Shown here one piece after another: positions 1-6,018 of a stretch of DNA of 7,576 nucleotides. The stretch's first letter is position 1. The number at the start of each line of letters is the position of its first letter. The stretch is from the NCBI GenBank assembly GCA_002428895.1, contig DIYC01000117.1, forward strand, positions 1 to 7,576. Reading direction: 5' to 3'. The notes beneath the pieces were generated by a model, which was not told the DNA's origin, did not search any database, and saw only the letters and a list, made by a program, of their open reading frames with translations. This DNA comes from Burkholderiales bacterium UBA6064 (GTDB lineage Bacteria; Pseudomonadota; Gammaproteobacteria; Burkholderiales; Burkholderiaceae_B). The position numbers were made by a program, and so were the translations under genes.

Positions 1-402
1 ATGGTCTTGTAGTAAAGTTTTAACCGTGTCGCGTAGTAGGGTTGCGTGGTGGCCTGAAAGTGGAGCAAAGACTAAAACACGGGCCTGAGCGTTGAGAGAT
101 GCCGCCCCTTTGGGAATTACTTTTTTAAAGTGTAACAATTTGCAAAAAGGCTTTGATTCAAAAATTTCTTGAGAAACGGTGAGTTCTCGGTCGCCACATT
201 TTACACTGGTAATCCCAAATTCGGGTTTTTCATAGGCTTTGCCTAAGCGATACATGAGCTCAAACCAGGCGGAAATGCGCCGACTAAACGGAGTATGTGC
301 CAGAGGACTAAATGGATTGCTGTATGCCTTTGAACTGATATCGGCAAGGGTTGTGAATGGATTCAAAATGGCTTTTTGAAACTCATGTAATTGGTACAAC
401 AT
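1..402 (-). CDS. phaZ: intracellular polyhydroxyalkanoate depolymerase, 5' part only
   Basis: This is the N-terminal 134 codons of a gene that continues past the left edge. The protein starts MLYQLHEFQKAILNPF and contains SNPFSPLAHTPFSRR, then YRLGKAYEKPEFGI, then RVLVFAPLSGHHATLLRDTV near the edge. These are hallmark segments of the intracellular PHA (PHB) depolymerase family, which hydrolyses stored polyester granules in the cytoplasm to hydroxyacids for use as carbon and reducing power. The APLSGHHATLLRDTV stretch opens the alpha/beta-hydrolase core; the catalytic residues lie mostly or wholly outside the window, so activity cannot be judged. There is no signal peptide, as expected for the intracellular type. 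The ATG at 400-402 is chosen because GGAGG precedes it by 4 bases and the family starts with MLYQLHE. It lies 95 bp downstream of fpr on the same strand, with a possible promoter in the gap. The family call is firm; the symbol is the usual name. Confidence 0.88.
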   Translation of the reverse strand, partial: MLYQLHEFQKAILNPFTTLADISSKAYSNPFSPLAHTPFSRRISAWFELMYRLGKAYEKPEFGITSVKCGDRELTVSQEIFESKPFCKLLHFKKVIPKGAASLNAQARVLVFAPLSGHHATLLRDTVKTLLQDH

Positions 403-406
403 AAAA

Positions 407-411
407 CCTCC
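407..411 (-). promoter_or_regulatory. ribosome binding site of the PHA depolymerase gene
   Basis: GGAGG on the minus strand, 4 bases before the ATG at 400-402. The spacing is short but the core is full, and it fixes the start of a gene whose 3' end is not in the window. Confidence 0.6.
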
Positions 412-439
412 AACGACTTAATTTTAGGGTCTTGTGCTC

Positions 440-468
440 ATTATGTTGTAAATAATTGTGCGCTGCAA
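440..468 (-). promoter_or_regulatory. candidate sigma-70 promoter for the PHA depolymerase gene
   Basis: On the minus strand a -35 box TTGCAG (463-468) and a -10 box CATAAT (440-445) are separated by 17 bases. Transcription would start near 434 and leave a leader of about 30 nt. The -10 matches consensus at 5 of 6 positions and the -35 at 3 of 6. If real, the depolymerase gene can be expressed apart from fdxA-fpr. This is read by eye only. Confidence 0.4.
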
Positions 469-469
469 T

Positions 470-482
470 GAATGAGTCATTC
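470..482. repeat. 13-bp palindrome upstream of the depolymerase promoter
   Basis: GAATGAGTCATTC has two perfect 6-bp arms around a single central base. It lies between the fpr stop (498) and the candidate -35 box (463-468). It could be an operator for the depolymerase gene. It is too short and has no T-run, so it is not a convincing terminator for fpr. Confidence 0.35.
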
Positions 483-497
483 GATTAGGTGGTTATT

Positions 498-1307
498 TCA
501 CCAGTAATTCTCAACGGCTACCTCTCCGAGGGTCTTCATTCGTGCTGGTTTAAAGTTTAATACTTTTAATTCATCACGAGTGTGTTGCACCATCTCTGGG
601 TTGCCACAAATCATAAAGCGACTGCGTTCTAGGCTAAATGGAATATTGAGTGCTTGTTGAAGTTGACCATTGCGTATTAAGTGGGTGATGCGTTGCTGCA
701 GTGCACCTTGAACTGTGTCGCGAGTGACTACGGGTTGGTAAAAAAAACGTTGATTTAAATTGGGAATGAGTTCGCTTAAAATTGCGTCTTGGCTAAAATT
801 AAGCAGGTGTTGTTGGTAAGCCAGTTCGTTGTGTGTGCGAACGCTGTGTACCAAAATGACTTTTTCAAATTGTTTCCAGGTGTTTAAATCATGCAAAATC
901 GACAAAAAAGGTGCTAGCCCTGTACCCGAAGCGAATAACCATAAGTCGTGGCCGTTTTCAAATCGGGAAATGGTTAAATGACCATAGGCCATTTTATCGA
1001 TATAGATCGAATCACCTGGTTGGAGTAAGCTGAGGTGGCTAGTGAATGCACCATTAGGAACGACAATCGAGAAAAATTCTAGGTATTCATCGTAAGGGCT
1101 AGAAACCATTGAATATGCCCGCCAAATTAGATCACTTTCTTGCGTTAGTGCCAGCGTGTTGGGTACGCCAATTCGAGCAAATTGCCCCGCATTAAAACGA
1201 AACCCACTAGGCCGAGAACAAGTCAACGAAAATAACTTACCCGGCACCCAGGGAGTGACAGTGAGCAGAGTTTCTTGTGTGTAGTTGTCGTTGAGGTGTG
1301 CTGCCAT
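498..1307 (-). CDS. fpr: ferredoxin-NADP+ reductase (bacterial FPR type)
   Basis: A 269-residue soluble flavoenzyme that moves electrons between NADP(H) and ferredoxin or flavodoxin. The N-terminal FAD barrel carries RAYS (63-66), the flavin-binding RxYS motif, and NGAFTS (85-90), which contacts the FAD phosphates. The C-terminal NADP-binding fold carries ASGTGLAPF (126-134) and CGNPEM (234-239). It ends in an aromatic residue (VENYW, W269), as in the E. coli-like subclass of bacterial FPRs; the Azotobacter-like subclass ends in FVEK. All expected motifs are intact. The ATG at 1307 is directly preceded by an in-frame TGA, so no longer start is possible. No clear Shine-Dalgarno is seen, and the fdxA stop is only 15 bp upstream, so translation may be coupled to fdxA. 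Gene order implies co-transcription with fdxA, its likely redox partner. Confidence 0.93.
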   Translation of the reverse strand: MAAHLNDNYTQETLLTVTPWVPGKLFSLTCSRPSGFRFNAGQFARIGVPNTLALTQESDLIWRAYSMVSSPYDEYLEFFSIVVPNGAFTSHLSLLQPGDSIYIDKMAYGHLTISRFENGHDLWLFASGTGLAPFLSILHDLNTWKQFEKVILVHSVRTHNELAYQQHLLNFSQDAILSELIPNLNQRFFYQPVVTRDTVQGALQQRITHLIRNGQLQQALNIPFSLERSRFMICGNPEMVQHTRDELKVLNFKPARMKTLGEVAVENYW

Positions 1308-1322
1308 TCAGTCAGAGGAACT

Positions 1323-1646
1323 TTATTCTTCAAGGTATTTTAGTTTGTCTTTGACATTTTTCCACTTGTCTGCATCGGGGAGTGAATCTTTCATGCGGGT
1401 AATGCTGGGCCATTTGGCACTGAGGTCAAGGTTAATTTTAATGAATTTAACTTGATCTGCAGGTAAATCTTCTTCAGCATAAATGGCGTTGACTGGGCAT
1501 TCAGGAATACAAACTGCACAATCGATGCATTCATCGGGGTCGATAACTAGGAAGTTGGGGCCTTCACGAAAACAATCAACAGGGCATACATCGACACAGT
1601 CGGTGTGTTTACATTGAATGCAAGATTCCGTTACAACGTGGGTCAT
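1323..1646 (-). CDS. fdxA: 7Fe ferredoxin ([3Fe-4S][4Fe-4S], Azotobacter FdI type)
   Basis: A 107-residue cytoplasmic electron carrier, the same length as Azotobacter vinelandii ferredoxin I. By comparison with FdI, the [3Fe-4S] ligands are C9, C17 and C50, and the [4Fe-4S] ligands are C21, C40, C43 and C46. The second conserved Cys of the first motif (C12) and the free C25 next to the 4Fe cluster are also present. The CxxCxxxxCxxxCP and [12 protein letters not shown] arrangement is therefore complete. The C-terminal extension with WPSIT and the LPDADKW segment is the FdI-type tail. It is the first gene of a likely fdxA-fpr operon, in which Fpr could reduce or oxidise it. The ATG at 1646 matches the family start (MTHVVTESC); the ribosome binding site is weak. 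Confidence 0.95.
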
Positions 1647-1681
1647 GGTGAATTAAAGTCCGAACAAAATCATAAACTGCT

Positions 1682-1710
1682 ATTGTATATGATAAATGCC
1701 CAGAACTGCA
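1682..1710 (-). promoter_or_regulatory. possible promoter for fdxA-fpr
   Basis: On the minus strand, TGCAGT (1705-1710) and TACAAT (1682-1687) are 17 bases apart, upstream of fdxA. The -10 is good (5 of 6) but the -35 is poor, so an activator may be needed. The 228-bp gap 1647-1874 between divergent fdxA and the PAS/REC gene holds nothing else I can support beyond the two promoter candidates. Confidence 0.28.
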
Positions 1711-1794
1711 GGGATCCGTTAATCAGCCAGAATCAAAGTATGGGTTGTTAAGGTTTGGTCTTTTCAGGCATCTTTCTGTATTTAATCACCTGTT

Positions 1795-1830
1795 TTGAAG
1801 CAACACGATGGAAAGTGTATGCACTATACT
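1795..1830 (+). promoter_or_regulatory. possible promoter region of the PAS/REC gene
   Basis: TTGAAG (1795-1800) stands 17 bases before a weak -10-like TATGCA (1818-1823). A better -10-like TATACT (1825-1830) has no proper -35 at the right distance. Either could drive the gene starting at 1875. The evidence is weak. Confidence 0.22.
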
Positions 1831-1874
1831 GAATGGGTGTAATTGAACTATTGACCTACAAAGGCGTCTAAGTC

Positions 1875-2984
1875 ATGCCCAATACTGAACAATTAAACCC
1901 TTCGATGAATCTGCTAGTAGGTTCGTCGCTTGCTCAGTCAGAGTCTGTGATGATTTGGATCGCTGACACGAGTAAATCGTGTATTTATTTTAATAAAGCT
2001 TGGTTAAAGGCACGTGGCCGAAGCTTGGCGCAAGAATTAGAGTTTGGTTGGCTGGGTGGCATTCACCCGCATGATTATCAGCGCTACTTGGACTGCTATC
2101 ATGCCGCATTTGATCAGCGACTTGCGTTCAAGATGGATTATCGTTTAATGCTTAGCGACAATCGTTATCATTGGGTGACTGAGTTGGGGTCTCCCTATTT
2201 TGACTCTGAGGGCTTATTTCAGGGCTATATGGGCATATGTTTTAATGTCTCAGAATCAAAAGCTGTGCAACTGAAGTTGCAAAACGCTGTCAAAGCTCTT
2301 GATCATTTAAATCAAGCGAACTCAGTGTTTTTGCACAATTTATGTCAAGAGCTTTCCATGTCGCTGAATACCATCACTTTTTTAACTCAAGCTTCGCTCA
2401 AGTTGGACAAAATTGATCCTTTATCTAAAGAGTGTCGTCAACATTTACAAGACATTCAGGCTTCTAGTGTGTATTTGTCAGAGGTGGTTCGTCGTGCTGC
2501 CGATGAAAACCAGGCTCAGTTAAAGTCGATAAATTCCAATTTAGATTTGTTTGATCCTTTGCTTGAACAAGAGGAGGTTGGGCAAGCGCAGTTAAATGGG
2601 CTAACCGCTCTGATTGCTGAAGACGATAGCATGAGCCGTAGTGTGTTTGCTGCTTTGTTAGGCTCTTCTGGCCTAAATATCGTGTTTGCAACCAATGGTG
2701 AAGAGGCTTTGGCGCAAGCCAAGGTGCTGAGTCAGAAAAATACTTTGGATTTTATTTTGCTCGATTTACATATGCCTAAACTTGATGGCTTGACTTTAGC
2801 CAAGTCGTTGAGAAAATTTCCTGATTTTAAAACAATCCCGATGATTGCTGTTTCAGCCGATGTCTTTGAAGTGACCAAACACAGTGCTTTTGAGGCCGGC
2901 TTTGATGGCTTTATCACCAAACCCGTCGACATGAATGGGTTGTTTCAGTTGTTGCAAAAATTATTTTCTAAACGCGCTCGGTGA
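1875..2984 (+). CDS. PAS / degenerate HisKA / receiver-domain protein lacking the kinase ATPase domain
   Basis: A 369-residue soluble signalling protein. Residues about 22-126 form a PAS_3-like sensor fold (HPHDYQRY, RYHWVTELGSPYFDSEG, GYMGICFNVSES). Residues about 145-215 align with a histidine-kinase dimerization helix pair: FLHNLCQELSMSLN (152-165) matches the usual FLANMSHELRTPLN, but the phospho-accepting His is Gln (Q158) and the TPL proline is Ser (S163). No HATPase_c domain (N, G1, G2 boxes) follows. The protein passes by a short linker into a complete receiver domain (about 244-365) with acidic pocket E249/D250, phospho-acceptor D297 in LLDLHMP, switch S327 and K349 in TKP. It therefore looks like a hybrid kinase stripped of catalysis that can still accept phosphate. 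It has no DNA-binding or enzymatic output domain and no membrane segment. Its cognate kinase is not in the window. AAGG about 10 bases before the ATG is a weak ribosome binding site. Confidence 0.88.
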   Translation: MPNTEQLNPSMNLLVGSSLAQSESVMIWIADTSKSCIYFNKAWLKARGRSLAQELEFGWLGGIHPHDYQRYLDCYHAAFDQRLAFKMDYRLMLSDNRYHWVTELGSPYFDSEGLFQGYMGICFNVSESKAVQLKLQNAVKALDHLNQANSVFLHNLCQELSMSLNTITFLTQASLKLDKIDPLSKECRQHLQDIQASSVYLSEVVRRAADENQAQLKSINSNLDLFDPLLEQEEVGQAQLNGLTALIAEDDSMSRSVFAALLGSSGLNIVFATNGEEALAQAKVLSQKNTLDFILLDLHMPKLDGLTLAKSLRKFPDFKTIPMIAVSADVFEVTKHSAFEAGFDGFITKPVDMNGLFQLLQKLFSKRAR

Positions 2985-3108
2985 TGTTAGAAATTGTGAT
3001 CAGTTACCTCTCCCCCATTTGGTGTTTGATTGAACTTAATAAGCTTACAAGTCACGAAATAACTGTAGCCAACTTGTCTTAAGTTTGATAACGCTGAAGT
3101 AACGAGTT

Positions 3109-3135
3109 TTGACATTAATCATTAATCCGTATGAA
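3109..3135 (+). promoter_or_regulatory. candidate promoter of the HExxH protein gene
   Basis: A full-consensus -35 box TTGACA (3109-3114) is followed after 15 bases by TATGAA (3130-3135). The spacer is short and the -10 matches only 4 of 6, so the site may need help from a regulator. The predicted start near 3142 gives a leader of about 85 nt. The 243-bp gap 2985-3227 contains no other gene and no convincing terminator for the PAS/REC gene. Confidence 0.35.
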
Positions 3136-3168
3136 TTTTAGTTTGATCTGACAGAATCAAAATTAATC
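3114..3168. repeat. three ATTAATC copies and an imperfect palindrome around the promoter
   Basis: ATTAATC occurs at 3114-3120, 3121-3127 and 3162-3168. The first two abut inside the promoter spacer. Between the second and third lies an imperfect palindrome, TTTGATCTG (3142-3150) against CAGAATCAAA (3152-3161), with one extra base in the right arm. The AT-rich context makes chance copies possible. The position at the expected transcription start suggests operator sites. Confidence 0.35.
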
Positions 3169-3227
3169 AAATTAGCTACAAAAAGAAAAAATATTTTTGG
3201 TAGCAAATTGTATAGCGGAATACATTT

Positions 3228-5405
3228 ATGTATGGTCCTGGTTCGAACAGTCAAATTTTAGGCTCTGGCAATACAGAGTTAATTCCTAACACTGGCACAC
3301 ACCAAGCACTAATCAATCAAAGACTTGTAGATTCAATTCTTAGTGATGGCCAACTTAGTGCTGAAGAAATTCATGATTATCCAGAGTTGGCCATCTTTAT
3401 TACCGAAACATTGGGTTATCCCTCTGTTGAAAGCTTTGTTGGTGTGTATAGTGGTGCCGAACCTGATGATGGCGACACGGGTTTAATTGCCACACTCAAC
3501 CAAGGTTTAAAAGATGCAATCCGTGCTTCATTGGCGGGCTTTGTAAATCCAGGTTCAACTGTTGTTGTGGAAGCAGACAGTTTTGGTGCGTTCCCAACCG
3601 ACTTAAATGATGATGAAACGCATGTTGTGCTTCGTCTTGCAGACGGTACTGAATTTACATTTGATGGCCCTAAAGCAGGCAGAATGGCAAATGAATTCGC
3701 CGAAATTTATAAGAACAGCTTAACTTTTTATCAGAATATGAATTATTTAGCCGATCAACACGGTGGCAAATATTCATTTCACTCAGCACCATTAAACAAT
3801 GGTGATGCAGGCTACAACTGGGGAGACTTTGGAAATGACGTAGTCGTTAATAGCAACAATATTGACTACGGCTCTTTTTTCACCTTAATACTCATTCATG
3901 AGGTTTCACACGATCTTCATGATGGCACTTTACCTGATGATGCGCCGCAAGAAGTGTGTCGATGTGGAGCTGTTCATTCAAGAGAGCAAACTCTATTTGT
4001 ATCTAATGTGATTAACGAGCTAGAACATGCAGGGATTGATACAGGGGTGAACACGGACACCGATGATTACAGCAACAACAGCTTGGTGTTTGATAGTTCA
4101 ATTTCTCAAGAGCAAAGCATAAAATCTATACCTGAATCAGGCCTAACAACCTGTAGCGACATCTATTCGCAAATTAAACAAGCTATCGCTGATGGCGATT
4201 TTGCAACTGCGATGTCGCTTTTGTCATCCATTGGTCCCGCTACAATTATGACGGTTATTTATACCAATCCCCAGACTAAAGTAAAAAGAACCGAAACACT
4301 GAATGTATTGGATGTTATGTTGCAAGACTTAATGCTAATCTCCGACAGTGGTGATCGCTTTAACCAAAACACTGACAATCAAACGGATAAAGCCCAACTT
4401 TCCCTTTTCTTTATTTCATTAGTAAAAAGTAACCCTGATTTTTCTTCAATCGTTCAAGATGCTGCAGATGAAATTGGCTTTCAATTTAAATTAGATCTTC
4501 CAATTTACAGCGCATTTCTTGAATTTCAATCTGCTAGTGCCCCCAATAACAAACTTGAGTTGTATTCTGTAGCTAGATCAATGCTTACAGGAGGTGTTTC
4601 TGCTGCCGATGCATTTGTAGCAATGTCTGGCTTAGATACGGTTAATAATATTGCAGCCATGATGGTATTCGCTGGGTATAATCCCAAAGAAGTTATGACA
4701 CTGACTGGGGCCAGCTATGCTGACATCGCAACAGCATTTGAAATGGCAGGAATTTCTTTATCTGATATTGCCAATACTGGTGCCCGTAGCGCGGATGAAA
4801 CACTTGCATTGCTGCTGAATTTATCTGATGATGCGCTAGCAATTTTTAATGCTGTGAGTCAATCTTTCTTTACCCAAAGCGAAACGGATCAAGCGGATAT
4901 TGAGACCATGGTTGCTGTCAAACAGGTATTTGGTTTGAGTGGAGAAGCTGCGGTTGATGCGGTGAGGTCAAATGGTTTAACTGCTATTAACAGTGCTCTG
5001 GTGTTATACACTACGCACCCAGAGCTTTCTTTTGAACAAGCAATCGAGGCTGTCTCTCAAACTGATTACTCACCAGAAACCATTGCTGACTTTATGGTGC
5101 TTGACTTTACCGCTGAAGAAGCCGTATTGGCACTGAACAATGGTTGGTCTATTGAAGACGTAACCAACCTGGTTAGTGGCAGCGCTGAGGTTGGACTAAG
5201 TAAGCAAGAAATCATTAACTTTGTGGCTCAAGTTAAGTATTCAGAAGGTGTTACACCAGAACTGGTTAAGCGTACCTATATGATTTTGGAAATCACCCCT
5301 AACTTAACGCTGCAAGAGGCTTTTACTCTAGCTAAACGTGAGCTCCAGGTAATGCCTAATGTCGATATTATTGATGACATTATTAACGACTCAAGCGAAT
5401 ATTAG
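3228..5405 (+). CDS. unrecognised 725-residue acidic protein with HExxH zincin-like motif and helical repeats
   Basis: I do not recognise this protein as a whole. It has no signal peptide, no membrane segment and very few cysteines, and is rich in Asp, Glu, Asn and Ser. The N-terminal part has a half-EF-hand-like SDGQLSAEE (39-47). A likely beta-rich segment (about 108-150) leads to NNIDYGSFFTLILIHEVSHD, in which HEVSH is 224-228 and H231 and D232 follow. HExxH after a hydrophobic run is the zinc-binding helix of gluzincin and metzincin peptidases; E225 would be the catalytic base. Possible third ligands are H231, E253 or E264 (INELEHAG), which loosely recalls M91-type effector peptidases. 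A CRC pair (C244, C246) follows the motif. From about 450 to 705 it consists of divergent helical repeats. The start is fixed by an in-frame TAG at 3213-3215 and a weak GGA 8 bases before the ATG. Protease activity is inferred; export route and target are unknown. Confidence 0.75.
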   Translation: MYGPGSNSQILGSGNTELIPNTGTHQALINQRLVDSILSDGQLSAEEIHDYPELAIFITETLGYPSVESFVGVYSGAEPDDGDTGLIATLNQGLKDAIRASLAGFVNPGSTVVVEADSFGAFPTDLNDDETHVVLRLADGTEFTFDGPKAGRMANEFAEIYKNSLTFYQNMNYLADQHGGKYSFHSAPLNNGDAGYNWGDFGNDVVVNSNNIDYGSFFTLILIHEVSHDLHDGTLPDDAPQEVCRCGAVHSREQTLFVSNVINELEHAGIDTGVNTDTDDYSNNSLVFDSSISQEQSIKSIPESGLTTCSDIYSQIKQAIADGDFATAMSLLSSIGPATIMTVIYTNPQTKVKRTETLNVLDVMLQDLMLISDSGDRFNQNTDNQTDKAQLSLFFISLVKSNPDFSSIVQDAADEIGFQFKLDLPIYSAFLEFQSASAPNNKLELYSVARSMLTGGVSAADAFVAMSGLDTVNNIAAMMVFAGYNPKEVMTLTGASYADIATAFEMAGISLSDIANTGARSADETLALLLNLSDDALAIFNAVSQSFFTQSETDQADIETMVAVKQVFGLSGEAAVDAVRSNGLTAINSALVLYTTHPELSFEQAIEAVSQTDYSPETIADFMVLDFTAEEAVLALNNGWSIEDVTNLVSGSAEVGLSKQEIINFVAQVKYSEGVTPELVKRTYMILEITPNLTLQEAFTLAKRELQVMPNVDIIDDIINDSSEY

Positions 5406-5458
5406 TAGTACTGTGGAAACTTCTTTTGTAATGGGTCAGTAAAACTGTAAGGGTTTCA

Positions 5459-5483
5459 AGTCGCTTTATGGGTTAAAGTGATT
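5459..5483 (+). other. hairpin between the convergent HExxH gene and smpB
   Basis: AGTCGCTTTA (5459-5468) pairs with TAAAGTGATT (5474-5483) around the loop TGGGT: ten pairs, two of them G-U in plus-strand RNA. On the minus strand those two become C-A mismatches, so the structure suits transcripts of the gene ending at 5405. No U-run follows on either strand, so it is not a classical intrinsic terminator; it may protect a 3' end or aid termination. Confidence 0.35.
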
Positions 5484-5494
5484 CAGGTTGGTGA

Positions 5495-5944
5495 TTAAGT
5501 TCGATGCACCTTCATAATTCGCTGTTGCTGTCGCTTCCAATCTTGATCTTTAAGCGTTTGTCGTTTGTCGTGCTGTTTTTTGCCACGTGCTAAGGCAATT
5601 TCTGCTTTAATGCGACCATTTTTATAATGTAAATCTAACGGTACTAAAGTAAAGCCTTTTTGTTCGACTTTGCCGATTAAACGATTAATGTCTTTGCGTT
5701 GCAACATCAGTTTTCGTGTTCGTGTTGCTTCGGGGTGAATGTGGGTGGATGCAGTGGCAAGGGGTGAAATGTGTGCATTCAGTAAAAAAACTTCGCCTTG
5801 TTTGATAACAATGTGACTTTCATTAATTTGTGAACGCCCAGCCCGTATGGCTTTAACTTCCCAGCCTTCAAGCACTAAACCGGCTTCATAGGTTTCTTCG
5901 ATAAAATAATCGAATCGAGCTTTTTTATTTTGAATAATACTCAT
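5495..5944 (-). CDS. smpB: SsrA-binding protein SmpB
   Basis: A 149-residue tmRNA-binding protein of trans-translation: it delivers tmRNA to stalled ribosomes so that the incomplete peptide is tagged and the ribosome released. Diagnostic segments are [16 protein letters not shown] (22-37), LLNAHISPL (54-62), TRTRKLML (74-81) and GKKQHDKR (121-128). The basic C-terminal tail ([11 protein letters not shown]), which enters the empty mRNA channel, is present. Length is slightly under the common ~155-160 residues, with no gap in the core. The ATG at 5944 gives the standard MSII start; the ribosome binding site is weak. It is divergent from ratA, with candidate promoters that share one -10 region. 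No tmRNA gene follows it here: only 89 bp separate its stop from the HExxH gene. Confidence 0.97.
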
Positions 5945-5964
5945 GGCAATACTTCGTTTCAGAC

Positions 5965-5992
5965 TTGAATGAATTTAGAGTTAAAATATAAG
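5965..5992 (+). promoter_or_regulatory. candidate promoter of ratA-ratB
   Basis: TTGAAT (5965-5970) and TATAAG (5987-5992) are 16 bases apart, matching consensus at 4 and 5 of 6 positions. The predicted start is near 5999, about 20 nt before the ratA ATG. AAGAAG (6005-6010), 8 bases before that ATG, is the likely ribosome binding site. Confidence 0.5.
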
Positions 5993-6013
5993 GTTTATTG
6001 CTTTAAGAAGCAA
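5985..6013 (-). promoter_or_regulatory. candidate promoter of smpB, overlapping that of ratA
   Basis: On the minus strand TTGCTT (6008-6013) and TATATT (5985-5990) are 17 bases apart. The -10 box overlaps the ratA -10 box (5987-5992) by four bases, so the two divergent promoters could not be occupied at once. Confidence 0.42.
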
Positions 6014-6018
6014 ATGCT

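Noticed and set aside
2464..2932. Three overlapping minus-strand ORFs of 66-75 codons inside the PAS/REC gene
   Set aside because: They lie wholly within a strongly supported coding region on the other strand, have no recognisable domains and no ribosome binding sites that stand out.
2985..3060. Intrinsic terminator after the PAS/REC gene
   Set aside because: No GC-rich stem followed by a T-run could be found in this stretch.
3211..3216. TATAGC as the -10 box of the HExxH protein gene
   Set aside because: Transcription would begin within a few bases of the ATG and exclude the GGA ribosome binding element; the TTGACA site at 3109 fits better.
3336..3368. EF-hand calcium site in the N-terminal part of the unknown protein
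   Set aside because: Only the second half of the loop (D40, G41, L43, S44, E47) fits; positions 1 and 3 are Ser and Leu, so a working calcium loop is not supported.
5406..5494. tmRNA or tRNA gene downstream of smpB, or attachment-site remnant
   Set aside because: The gap is 89 bp, far too short for tmRNA. I found no cloverleaf, no GGTTCGA-type T-loop and no CCA end.
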